This document shows, piece by piece, positions 1 to 10,900 of a stretch of DNA of 64,000 bases. Position 1 is the stretch's first letter. Each line of letters begins with the position of its first letter. The DNA comes from Protonemura montana (Eukaryota > Arthropoda > Insecta > Plecoptera > Nemouridae), in contig OX387605.1 in assembly GCA_947568835.1 (NCBI GenBank), positions 5,642,001-5,706,000 on the forward strand. Direction: 5' to 3'. The notes beneath the pieces are model-generated. The model was not told the DNA's origin and did no database searches. It worked only from the letters and a program-made list of their open reading frames with translations. The position numbers and the translations under genes are program-made.

Positions 1-81
1 AAATAAATTACCGATAAAATTCATTCTGGGGTTACTTTTAAGGGTGATTTCAATTAAATGAGAGCGCTTAAGTGAACATAC

Positions 82-3000
82 CGAAACGGCTAAGAGCATA
101 GTGTGCGTCGGCTTCTTGATGAACGTTAGCGACGTCAGCCACATGTCCATTTCTGCTTCGGTGATCTCCTTGTTTTCGTAGAGGTCTGTCATCACGGTGA
201 GACCGTCGGCAGTGCCTACAAGAGGCATTGCATCCAAGAGAAACTTCCTGCACAGAAGGGAACGTCTCAGTCAGTCATCCATTCAGACCTCTTTTGATTG
301 GGTAGAGCCCAAAAATTAATCAGTGTAACAATAGTTCTGAGAATAATTTTTCAAACCATTAGCCGTCATTAATTTCACAGTCCAAGCTTTGAATGGGAAG
401 AAATTTGGAAATGAATTATTAAGACTCAGATATTGTTATGGTACCTACTGACAATAGCAAACCATATTGAATTAATACCTCCACCTTGTGTGAAAGTCTA
501 TGATGTAAATTCTATCATAGTAAATATCATGATTGAAATTAAAAAAAAAAAAAATAGATATTACAAAATTCACGAAGTGTTACAACAACGGCTTATTTTA
601 TTGGGCTATGATTACTGGCGGTGATCATCTTGAATACAACCCTCCTTGACCATGACTTGGATGCGGCATTCTCAAGAATTGCACTGATTGACTACAATAT
701 GGTGGCTATATCTTGTCTGAAGTAATGCTAGGCTATCTTTGCTTATATAGTAAAGCAAAAAACCTATAATATTAAATGGTTGGCAAAACAAACAAAAAAA
801 CGAATAAGTCTGTGTCACTTAGCTCGTACCTAGTGTGCTGGTTTCGCGTATGACTGAAAACTTTGGCCAAGGTCGGGTAGCTGGTGGTTCTCAGCGTGGC
901 TACTAGCTGGGAGAAGATCCGCGGCACATCGCTCTCTACTCCGTCAACTGTCTTCTGCTCCAGCTCCTCGAGAGCCGCCACAATGGTCTGAGCTCGGCTA
1001 GTTGCTTCCGTCTCTTCCAGAGCGTGTTGGAAAAGCAAAGTGGTGCGAGTGACAGACTCGGCTGAAACAAGATTCAACATATAAATATTTTACATAAAAT
1101 TTGTACATCAGGGGATCTGTTTAATTACATTAGCTTTGTAAATTTTTTTACACAAGCTCTGTGCTGTATTACTTCATAACTATTGTCTAGGTACATTCAT
1201 GGGGCCATCCTAATAGCTGGTTTGGTAAATCCATTACTGATACCTAAAAAGTGTATTGTCCAAAGCTATCACTCACCAGCCTTGCCAGGCTTTCCATCGA
1301 CGACAGTTTTCTGGTGCATTAGGTTTTGCACCACCCTAGTGACGGCGCCGTTGTCGCCATTGGAAAATGGCCGGAACATATGACTCTCGTTGCACAGAGC
1401 TAGCACCAGCAAACCATCCCGGTAGTTTTGATAGCACTCGTGGTCGCTCCTAGAGAAGCAGGACTGATTTAATGTGGAAGAATGCAAAGAGCAAAGCACC
1501 TCTCAATTTTTAAGACATTTTCTCAGTTATTTTCTGTTTGCACTTTCTGTTTAACACTGTAAACGAAACATTAGTGCTTCGAAAACATCTTTGGAGAGAG
1601 CGGATTTTTTCTCCTAACACAAGTTATGAAAAGCATTTTAAGTAATTTTTGAGAGGTCATTAGTGTTCCGAATAATAAAATATTTTGGTCATTACAAGCA
1701 ATTGCAATTGATACAAAAACTTCACAGCATGCATGCTTGTTCATCAACACATGCAGCACTGCGTATCCCAGTGTTACGGGTAACAAAAACTGATTAAAAA
1801 TGACACGTAGTTTTAAAAAAAATTGCGGTATAGATAAAAAGTTTTATCGTACTTGACGAGTGGCAGCGATTGGGCGTGGGATGAGGAACTGTACGGCGTT
1901 GACTGCAGTGAGAGGAAGTGGTCCATGCGGTGAGCGCACGCGAGGAGGTTCTTGGACTTCTTGACAAGCACAGAAGTGCCGTCGGTATACATGGCGCTGT
2001 ATTGAGTCTCGCAGTCCCCAGTAACATCACTCTGTGGGTGGAAAAGTAAAAAAAAAAATACATGACGCTGATCGATATTCTTATTCGACAAACAAAGAGA
2101 AGTTAAGAAACTCAAATAAGCCATCTCTGATTGAAAAATACCAGGGTTTGAAGTCTAATTCGTGCTTGTTAGTTGTTAGCCTTGGTCGAATGCCAATAAT
2201 ACATTCAGTGGACCTCACCGAAGATAACGTTACATGTTATATAAGCAATCACTAGGAGTCACTTCTCGGCAAGCGTATTATATATAAAACAAAAGTTGAG
2301 CAAAAGCAAGGAAAATTACCCTTATCATTTTTATCACAATCATAATGATGAATAAAAATTTGATTGAGCTTCTAAGATTCATAACTTAAATTTGGTCAAA
2401 ATAATACTAAAACTTTTGTTGTCTGCATGTGATGGATTTAGTCAGAAAATTGTATCAACATAAATCAAACAAACCTCAAAAACTTGTCGATCCGTGTCCA
2501 ATGAAGCCATCGAGTTCTGGAACGCAGACAGGATTCCTCGCTTGATGTTCAAAACCCACGGAGCTTCGCCTTTAGTAGCGCAAAGTTCGTTAATTGTTCC
2601 GTCTTGGAATGCAAACAGCAACGATTCTTGTTCCAGGGCGGCCGCAAATTCAGAGACCCGTTCTACTGGAGAACGGTCCAGAGAATTGGTGGGCGAAGAG
2701 TCTTCCAGACGAACATTAATCAGCTGAAAGTTACAAAATGAGTCACTGATTGTAGCAGTTCAGTTCATACGATCAATGTAGCAAGCTGGCTAAGACTTTC
2801 ATTTGATTCAAATTTCATGGTTTCTTGAGTTTGCTACATTGGTTTTTTTTTAAGTCTGCCAATGAGAATTGTGACAAAAGAAAGGAGACATAAAATACAA
2901 GTAAACACCAGTCCAACATCTGATTCCCATTTTTTAGTTTTCTGCTTTCAGAAAATCTGTAGTGCCATGAAACAATAAACTTTATTTTTCCAGAAAATTC

Positions 3001-3855
3001 TGTCACCAATTTCATAAATAACCCTGTAACTATTTGAAAAAATGGTAACTGGCAAAATGACATATTTGTTCCTTTCCTTAGGAAGATCACTTGACCAACT
3101 TTGTTCCTCATGCAAGAAGGAACCACCTTTAAAACAGTTGCTTTGCTACAAGACTGCAAGTCATCTCTTACCTGCAAGGTGAAATCGCATTGCGAAACTG
3201 CATGTATTTCCACTGTGGCCGAAAGGTGAAGCCGGGATTCCTCCTGACCAGCTCCGCTGACCGAAGTAACAGCGTCTGCCGTATAGTCGTAGACATAGCT
3301 GCTGCCAGCTTCATACGATAGTTTGCTACCGCCTACGAATTTCACACAACTTTAGCTAAAATTATACTTAAATTATTGGCAATTAGATTTCAATTTTGTT
3401 TTTAATTAAATACCTTTGCAATATCCAGCACATTTGTACTGATTGCTAGCTGACGGGAGCACTGGACCTGTAAATTTTATATAATTAACGAACAGAATGA
3501 TTTAATGGAAGACAAACTGAAAATTAGGATCTTGCAAAATAGGGGAAAGATATTAAGAATATTCCAAATCTACTGATGCAAGAATAAACATTGATTTAGG
3601 CTGCCTAAAACTCTTGGTCCAATGCTTTCACTGGTTCAAAATGAAGACCTGTAAGACCTATCAATTAACACTCATCACACCACGCACAAATTCAAATTTA
3701 CTGTAAATTTTTAGAACGTTATTTTTAAAAAATCACACATGAAGACGCCACTTAAAACGTAGATCACAGACCACACGCTGCATAGCACTTCAAACCCTCT
3801 TACCAGCGGTAACAGTGGCAGTCAAAAAGACTGCCACTAACGCCAAAACTTTCAT
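82..3855 (-). CDS. Apolipophorin precursor (large lipid transfer protein), 5' part, truncated by window edge
   Basis: This is the N-terminal 422 residues of a secreted lipid-carrier apolipoprotein of the vitellogenin/apoB/apolipophorin family, the scaffold of haemolymph lipophorin. Exons on the minus strand are 3855-3804, 3467-3414, 3332-3172, 2723-2475, 2031-1853, 1449-1277, 1061-830 and 247-82. All have GT/AG ends and their phases agree throughout (1,1,0,0,2,1,2,0). Residues 1-17 (MKVLALVAVFLTATVTA) form a signal peptide, followed by a short Cys-containing exon. The lipid-transfer (Vitellogenin_N) domain then begins at SYEAGSSYVYDYTADAV. Later landmarks are LNIKRGILSAFQNSM followed by DVTGDC, the classical apoB/apolipophorin pattern, and FLLDAMPLVGT in exon 8. 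Full-length family members exceed 3000 residues, so most of the gene lies to the left. Vitellogenin and MTP are less likely because LNIKRGI is typical of the apoB/apolipophorin branch. I am sure of the superfamily and fairly sure of apolipophorin. Confidence 0.88.
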
Positions 3856-3972
3856 TGTCTTCGAAGCACAATCACAAATTAAGTTAATAGTCACTCGTTA
3901 TTCGCAAGAAAAAAGAGACCAGCTATCTAGGGGATTCACTCATTGACATTGATACGAGTAAGATGAGCCACT

Positions 3973-4009
3973 AACTGAAGACGCAATCGCCAAGTGACCG
4001 ATACTTATA
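3973..4009 (-). promoter_or_regulatory. TATA box plus Inr promoter of the apolipophorin gene
   Basis: On the minus strand TATAAGTA starts at 4009. A perfect arthropod initiator TCAGTT lies at 3978-3973, putting its +1 A at 3976, about 32 bases below the TATA box. This is the canonical spacing. The predicted 5'UTR is about 121 bases, ending at the ATG at 3855. A strong TATA/Inr promoter suits a highly and tissue-specifically expressed (fat body) gene. The elements are seen in the sequence; the use of this start site is inferred. Confidence 0.7.
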
Positions 4010-7000
4010 GCCTCGGGCATTGTCAGATCAGAGTCCAGATTTGCTGATTTGTCCAAGCAAGATGCTGATCATATAAACACAGAGCAGATATCAGCAATGG
4101 AATATTCTCCATTACACCGGACAGTTTGCGTCAGAAAGAGTCATTTCGAGGAAAAAGAGTTATTGGGTGAAACGATAATATAATAGCTGATAAATTAATT
4201 AATAGTTCATATAAGTTGTATTTGATTGGAGCCTAGGCAATAACCCCAAGGATTTCTCTTGAAAACGACGCAAAGATGTACATATCTCAAGAAACATAGG
4301 CAACTTGTATCAAACATTAAGCGTTCAAATTGAAAATTCAATTCAAAAGGTCAAATCACGAGCAATTTTTCCAACAACCAGGACTTCGACAGCCAATTTC
4401 TGTCACATAGGGATGACCTGTCTTGTCTTGTCTTTGCAAGAATCTCTCTGACAGATGCAAGTGGCATAAAATTACTCTGAAGATTGGTGATTGGTGATTG
4501 GAGGTTCACGTCAAAAAATAAAATTGTGATCCCTCCAACGGTGAAAACTATGCCAAAATACTCCTCGAGAAATGTCAGCCCTTGCAAAAATGTAACGCAG
4601 ACAATATACGGAAGGTCAGACAAATCTTCACCTGCTTAAAAATACGAGCAGACTCTTCTTTTAGCACAATAAGGGAAGCCACAGGTTGGTGTGGGTAAGT
4701 AGGAACAAGCATGTAAGTCTACAGAGAGCAAGGGCTCCAAGACGCTTACTTGATCACATTTAAGTGGACCAAATACCAACAGATCATGCACAGATCAAAG
4801 CAGCAACACCGGTTCCCATCTAAGATTCTTGCGCAAGAGCAATTTTCCTGTCACACAGATCAAACGCATGCACCAGTGGCGAACACTCCAAAGTCACATT
4901 AGTGTCATTTAGGACTGTGGTGTCTTTTTGGCGAGGTGGTTTAAGCTTAAAGAAAGGAACTATTCCTTTCTCCAGATACCAGGTATGGTGGATCACAGGA
5001 TAACACGGTAGGATAGCTAGTTATCAAGATCCATGTACCATACCATCCTGGAATGAGATCGCAGATGCTCAATGCTCTGATGCTCAATAACACAGTATAG
5101 CTTAAAATGTTTTGGGCAGACACCACTGGTACCTACGATCACCCAGGGATGTGCGTTTAGTGGGTTAATGACAGGAACATCCCGGCATAGATCGCGGCAG
5201 AGAAGAGCCAAAGAAGTCGTGGTGAATCAGGCTCTAGATGTCTACATGAGGACCACCAATTGAAGTACTGCATCAATTGTCAATTAGAAAAGCAGTCTTT
5301 TTAAAGTAATTAAATAATAAAACGAATTGCTGCTTGGACTTGTTTGGATGTGACCATGAATTTGTATTGGTGAGCTGGTGCTGTGTCGATATTTGACAAA
5401 GTACTGAAGTGGCCGGGTTCCGCGCAGAGGAACAGAATAGACAAGAGACTAGGGTGCGTCCGTTATACCCCTCTTAACTACCAGTATACAAGTTGACCAG
5501 GTACTAGGGTATATACCGAAATTATTCCAGATGTATGTTACGGATAAAAATGTAATTGATTAGGGCGAAGTAGGTATGTAAGGCACCAACCGAAATCGAA
5601 CTTTAACTTTCGACCTCTCTCTATAAGAATCGGAATATATAAAATACACACGAGACGAATCTCGAAAGAAAGTCAAATATACAACTTGATGTACAATACA
5701 CACAAGTGTGATTTATCTCTCCAGTCTTTGTTTGAGATTGTTGACCTCCGCAAGAGCCTGTAACAGTCTGTAAGCAAGCGGGCTTATCACAAGAAGAACC
5801 CATGATCCCAGAGTAGAGGAGAAAAACAACACAATTTAGAATTTCAGCAACTCGTGTTGAAAATACATTTCTTTAACTATGTTTTTTTCTATGGAACTAT
5901 AATGTTGAAAACAACTTTAGCGAGGCTGCATTTTATGCCGAATCGCTGCAAATGTGATGGACAATTCAAACAGACTACATTACGATGACATCTCTAAGAT
6001 GCACAATTGACGTTTACTATGGTCCAAACTGGAAATGTATAAAAAAACATACTTAGATATCACATTGCAGTTGGCTCTGTAAGTTAATGAGCCAATACTA
6101 GATTTTTTGAGTCACCACCACTTCTGCGTCTTGATTAAGCGTGTCTTATCAGAGGTCATCTCGCGTTACGGGTGAGCTGCAGGGAAATAAGAAAGCACAG
6201 TTTTGCAGTTTATGGTCCTTATTTGCAAAAATTTTGCTTCGTTCGTTTATCGAGCAGACACCATCGCGGTCACACTACATGAATCTCCCTCCATCAGACC
6301 ACTTGCATTTTGATAATTGAATCGTGAGATAAACTGACAGAGTATGTTCTAGACATGAGCACGCGTAAGATACGTTTTTATCTGAAAGTTATAGTAATAA
6401 AAAAAATCTTTGGGTTGGGGCCCATTTCATTCAACACTAGCGGCCAATAATCGCGCATTCAATTATCAACAGTTAGTAAAAAGGTCATAGAGATTAAAAT
6501 TGGCCATTACCCTATGACACGAATGTACCAACAGCAGAGTTATGTCACGTGCTTTGTATGAAACAAGTGCATGCCTGTCATTTTTTTCAGTCGCATATCG
6601 TTGTACTAGTTGAATAATGCAATTCACTTGGGTTTCGTAATACAAATTTCTCATTTACACAAGCAAGCTTCATCAACCTTTGTATAAAATATAAATTTGC
6701 TCAGACTTATTTTTTGCCACAAAATAGTTTGCCAATCATCGGAGAAATTTATTTGTGAGATTAGTAGTTTGTGATATATGTTTACCGGAAATAAGGGTAA
6801 CGAATAATATTATTGAAATACCAATTACATTTTTCAGAGCACCTTGAAATTCACAGTCAGAGAAAAATAAAAAAAAAAACTCTTTCAATAGGTCAACCAA
6901 TGCACTTTTGGCCTCAAATTTACACAAATCATCCACAAATTAGGGCAGATGATTTGATTATCCAAACACTCCTTATCACTCAAGGAAATAATTTCGAGAA

Positions 7001-7112
7001 GGCTGCATTGAAGGATGGACTTTGAATGCCAAGTAGGTATCCCCACTCAAGAGCCAGTGCTGCCCAGTAAACCGATTTGAACTACAGTTTGTGCCAATCT
7101 AACCTTGAGTAA
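3979..7112. other. Intergenic region between apolipophorin promoter and the 7.1-kb ORF
   Basis: This stretch is AT-rich with only short ORFs and no exon I can tie to a family. The first part is upstream of the apolipophorin promoter and should hold its regulatory elements. A possible retroelement scrap lies at 5017-5211 and is listed separately. A minus-strand ORF around 6736-6936 has a somewhat protein-like upstream half, but ends in a low-complexity Phe run and matches nothing I know. Confidence 0.6.
5017..5211 (-). pseudogene. Possible degraded non-LTR retroelement 3' ORF fragment
   Basis: The minus-strand translation contains WVIVGTSGVCPKHFKLYC followed by IEHQSIEHL. It loosely resembles the short hydrophobic-Gly-Pro-Lys block that follows the reverse transcriptase in many invertebrate LINE ORFs, where a conserved segment precedes a chain of short helices. 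Only this block is visible and the flanks are closed by stops, so it would be a relic. The resemblance is from memory and weak; chance is a real alternative. Confidence 0.2.
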
Positions 7113-7415
7113 ATCGGCACCATTATCCCTTGCACTAAAATAACCAACTTGTTTGGTGAGATTCTTCATTTACAAAGTTCTAGTTTGCCAGGGAACATTA
7201 AGACCGTGGGAGTTCTCGAGAAACGAATAACTATTGTGAGAAAGTCACTGCCAATAGATTATTTATATTTTTTATATGCTGTTGACCTCTATCGTGACCC
7301 ATTGAAATGGAACAAGATTAAAAAATCTGAAGGGAAAGACAATTTGAGGAAAGTGTTGGACCTTATCAAACTACCAAATGATGGGAAGTTTGTTTCTTGT
7401 GTTCCAGGCAAATGA
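7113..7415 (+). CDS. Unrecognised ORF, about 100 codons, no clear start
   Basis: The frame is open from just after a TAA at 7110-7112 to the TGA at 7413-7415, with no ATG at its beginning. The C-terminal half looks protein-like: mixed charged and hydrophobic residues such as SLPIDYLYFLYAVDLYRDP and then a Lys-rich DNLRKVLDLIKLPNDGK segment. I do not recognise a family. It lies between the apolipophorin 5' flank and the HEATR3 3' end, on the strand opposite to both. The absence of an obvious start and the multiple stops upstream in the same frame suggest an exon of an unknown gene or a retroposed or mobile-element remnant. Confidence 0.3.
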   Translation: MGTIIPCTKITNLFGEILHLQSSSLPGNIKTVGVLEKRITIVRKSLPIDYLYFLYAVDLYRDPLKWNKIKKSEGKDNLRKVLDLIKLPNDGKFVSCVPGK

Positions 7416-7925
7416 AGTGCAGACCATTTCTCTTCTAAACATTGCATTCACCTGGACGATCTGGTTCACATATCTTAGAGCCATAGAATTGAACCAGGAT
7501 AAACTAGAGTGGAGGGATACTAAACTTGGAATTCTATGAGAAAGCACACAAGTTTAAGTTTTTGCAGTAATTGTTTTATATTGTACACAAATTACAAAAT
7601 AGCAACCCGCTTTACAATAAGTATGAACCACGTTCAATGCCAATATAGTCAAAATCTATCAGAGAAATTTGAAAGATAGAAAATCGTACAAGTGATTGTA
7701 TGAAAAATCATAAATACATTGTCATCAATCGTCAAAAAAAAAAAAAATCCATTTGTAACTCAATTGTAATCCTACGTTTTATACAGCTGGATATTTTTTC
7801 AGCTGTGAATCAACTTTTTAAAGCAATATGAAAAATATTCTGAGGAGGCATACGAACGTGCAGCTTCTAATCGTGAAAGCTTTATAACAATTTCTTTGAT
7901 AGTCTCAACTCGTCGGACTAGCGCT
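7416..7925. other. 3' flank / presumed 3'UTR of HEATR3
   Basis: AT-rich sequence below the HEATR3 stop codon (minus strand). It contains an A-rich run near 7735-7747. I see no further coding exon. The HEATR3 polyadenylation site must lie here or further left; no textbook AATAAA stood out on the minus strand. Confidence 0.5.
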
Positions 7926-10900
7926 TTATGAACTTTGGCCGTTCGAATGACTTTTTGCCACGGGAAGTGCAGCTAGCCGGTCAGCCTTGTATTTGATGAA
8001 TCGACTGAGGTTTGCGTTGACGGTAGTCACTAGCAGATGGTGTTCACCGAGACTCTTCCTCTGAAGTCGGACCTGCAACCCACGGTTTGTCAACACTACA
8101 TGCAACCAATTGCTTCCGCTGATCAGTGACAACTCAGGATAAATCAAAGTAAACCATCCGGTTTGGCGTGTTGGAAACACCGGTTATCATGAGATTACCG
8201 AAGTTAAGCAACACTGCGCTGGGTCAGATAATGGATGGGTGACCATTATACACATGACCAGTTCTGTTTGGGAGAGAGGTTGGAGGGATGAAAGTTGGTA
8301 CAGCAACTACAATCGCCTTGCTTATAAAACTCTCGACGGTATGGTTTTGTAGAGGAATCCTGCTGTTTGAGCTGTACCGTACTTCGGAAGGGACATTAAG
8401 CCGGTGGTCCCCTTGGTACTCTTCGGCAGGAGTAGGCTACGTGCCGGCGCCAAATTTCCCCCTCCTCCCTTCTAGACTAGGTTAGGTTCATCATCATCCT
8501 CTTCATCAAACTCTCAATCACTGATGCCTTTAAACCGGTGCTGCAGGGCCAGTTGTCAAAAAAAGGGCGTCGTTAAACACCACAAATCAATCAAAGGAAA
8601 TCAAAGTCAGCTGCTTGCTTTTAGTTTCCTTCAAGCCCAAAATATTAACTAGCCTCATAGCACTCTTATCTTTCAAGTTTAAAGAAACGTTGGCATTATT
8701 ATTTATTTGAATCTTACCAAGCAAGATGCATTTGGTTTCAGTCCCCAAGTCATCAGTGGTTTTCCCAGCTTTTCCTAGCTTCTTTTTAAGGCGTGCCTTC
8801 CTTCTTTTCACTTCCCACATTTGTTTCAAGTTTTCACTTAGATCCACACATTTTTCTTTTTTCTTGTGATCTTTTAATAAATGTTTACAAGATAATAAAA
8901 AAATCGAAACAATTTTTTTATTTTAATCGTATTCGTGAACGAGGCATCCCTGCACAAGCTCTCTGGCATTGTGCTCAACATGTGCAATACAAAATAGCCC
9001 TGCCTAATATTGCTGCAAATTATGACAAACCCTTTTTAAAGCTAATTGGAAAAATGTGATATCCCAACCTAAAAGGTTGATCTTGCATTTGATGCTTTTT
9101 GTGCTAGATGTATTCTAGTCCCTTCAAAAGACGGAAGGTGGGTACCTTGTGTTTGAGTGCGGGCACGATCGCATTGAGTTTGTCGACGAGGTGGATGTGA
9201 GCTGCAGCTGCGTCTGTCTCGTCCTCTCCAAAGACGTCCATCACCGTGTCCATCGCTTCGGCCACTACCCACAGCTCCTGTTCCTTGGCACCCACCTCGA
9301 GCAGAAACTTGCCGATGTTCTGCCACAGAGATTTATCGGTCGTGAGATTTCAATTTATTATGCGTGGAAAAGTTGCTTGACATACCTCATTGTGTATGTT
9401 GGTATTAAATGTGTACATTTGATGAAGTAACACTTGAGTTTAGTTTAATACTATGTCACTATCCAGCACCGATGCAACTAATATGTTTTTGTGAATTTTG
9501 ATGTGTACGAACAACAAATAATAAAATTTAATTGCGGCTCACATCTGCATTCAGCTTAAACATTGGACTTGCATGGAATTTCAATATCTGTCATGCACCT
9601 ATTCATGTCTGCTCTATCATGAGCCAGCAAACAATCACTATTGCCACGAAAGCGAATCGGTCATTAGAGTGGTATTAAATGGATTCTTGCAGGTGCAGCT
9701 TACCTTAAGGTTAGTTTGACTGTTTTCATCAGTAGATGTTAGAATGATCATGCCAAGCGTGCCAACGCTACGTATCAAGTTCGCTCGGACGTTCGCGTCG
9801 ACGCACTGTTGGACTCCGTTGAACATCAGCTGTAGACAGCGAAGCAAATGGTGACTTTATGTTTGCGTCAATACTAGCAAATTGTCACAACTAAATGGGA
9901 TAATAAATCAGCTATAAAATATAATATGTATCTCATTTTAAAGATCATTCTACTAAACAATTATTCCAGGCATGACATGACATGATTAGTGCTTGCAAAA
10001 CAGTAAGAAAATTATTTCTTAGTCACCAGGAAAGTTGAGAAACCTGTTAATCATCTACTTGTTTCATTGTGCTAAAATATTACTTGATATGACTAATGCT
10101 AAAGTTAGATTGAACCTGCTTTTTTTTAAAGAAGAAATCTCTTCCTTTATCTGAAATCATCAGCGATGGGGTCAAAGAACTATCAGACCAAGCGTGTCAA
10201 GTCAAGAAGTGGCAAAAATACGTTTTGGGGAGCTTACAGACTCTTTTGAAAAAAGAAAGAGCAAAACACTATTTTACTCCGCGAAAATTAAACCAACCTT
10301 TGCATCGTTTTAATAATGGCATATGTGGCACTTCACCCATTTGTTAAATAACTTTTTTTTTATTGAAAGTTAAAATAGTAATGTCTGCTTAAATTTAGAG
10401 GCAGTTGCATCATTACAGAGCTTTTGGAAATTTTGGAATCTACTACAGTTCAACACTACAACTCTAAGTCAAGGTAGAGTGTTTAGTAACTTAAGAAATA
10501 ATTAGCTGCATTGCAAACTGGTGCGACTTATTCTCCGTAAAGTGCTCACTTCGTAGACCCTTCTTAGATCCTCTGATACTAGGGTTCGTATGAATGTTCG
10601 ACGGCAGGAGGGGGCAGGCAAACCGCTTCGCAACATCAATCAAAGATTGCGATCATAACCTCGAAATAAACGTTTCAGTCGCGTTTTTCGATAAAAATAA
10701 ATAAAATTCAGTGCAATATTTAAGGTTTTGATGCGCTCCACAGAGAAACATAAATTACTGAAGCTTATGCCTTGTTGTGAGAGTAAAAAAGGCGTTTCGA
10801 AGCTTTTGCCGTCTGCAAAAGACTTCGGCAAAGGTGGCAAAATATTGAGCAGGTTCATTATTTCCGAACCCTCGCCGACTCAGTTGCCGCAGCTGCAGTC

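Noticed and set aside
8480-8496. Arthropod telomeric repeat (TTAGG)n
   Set aside because: Only two adjacent units (CTAGGTTAGGTT), and the same letters occur in the SINE copy at 49.8 kb, so they belong to the SINE body.
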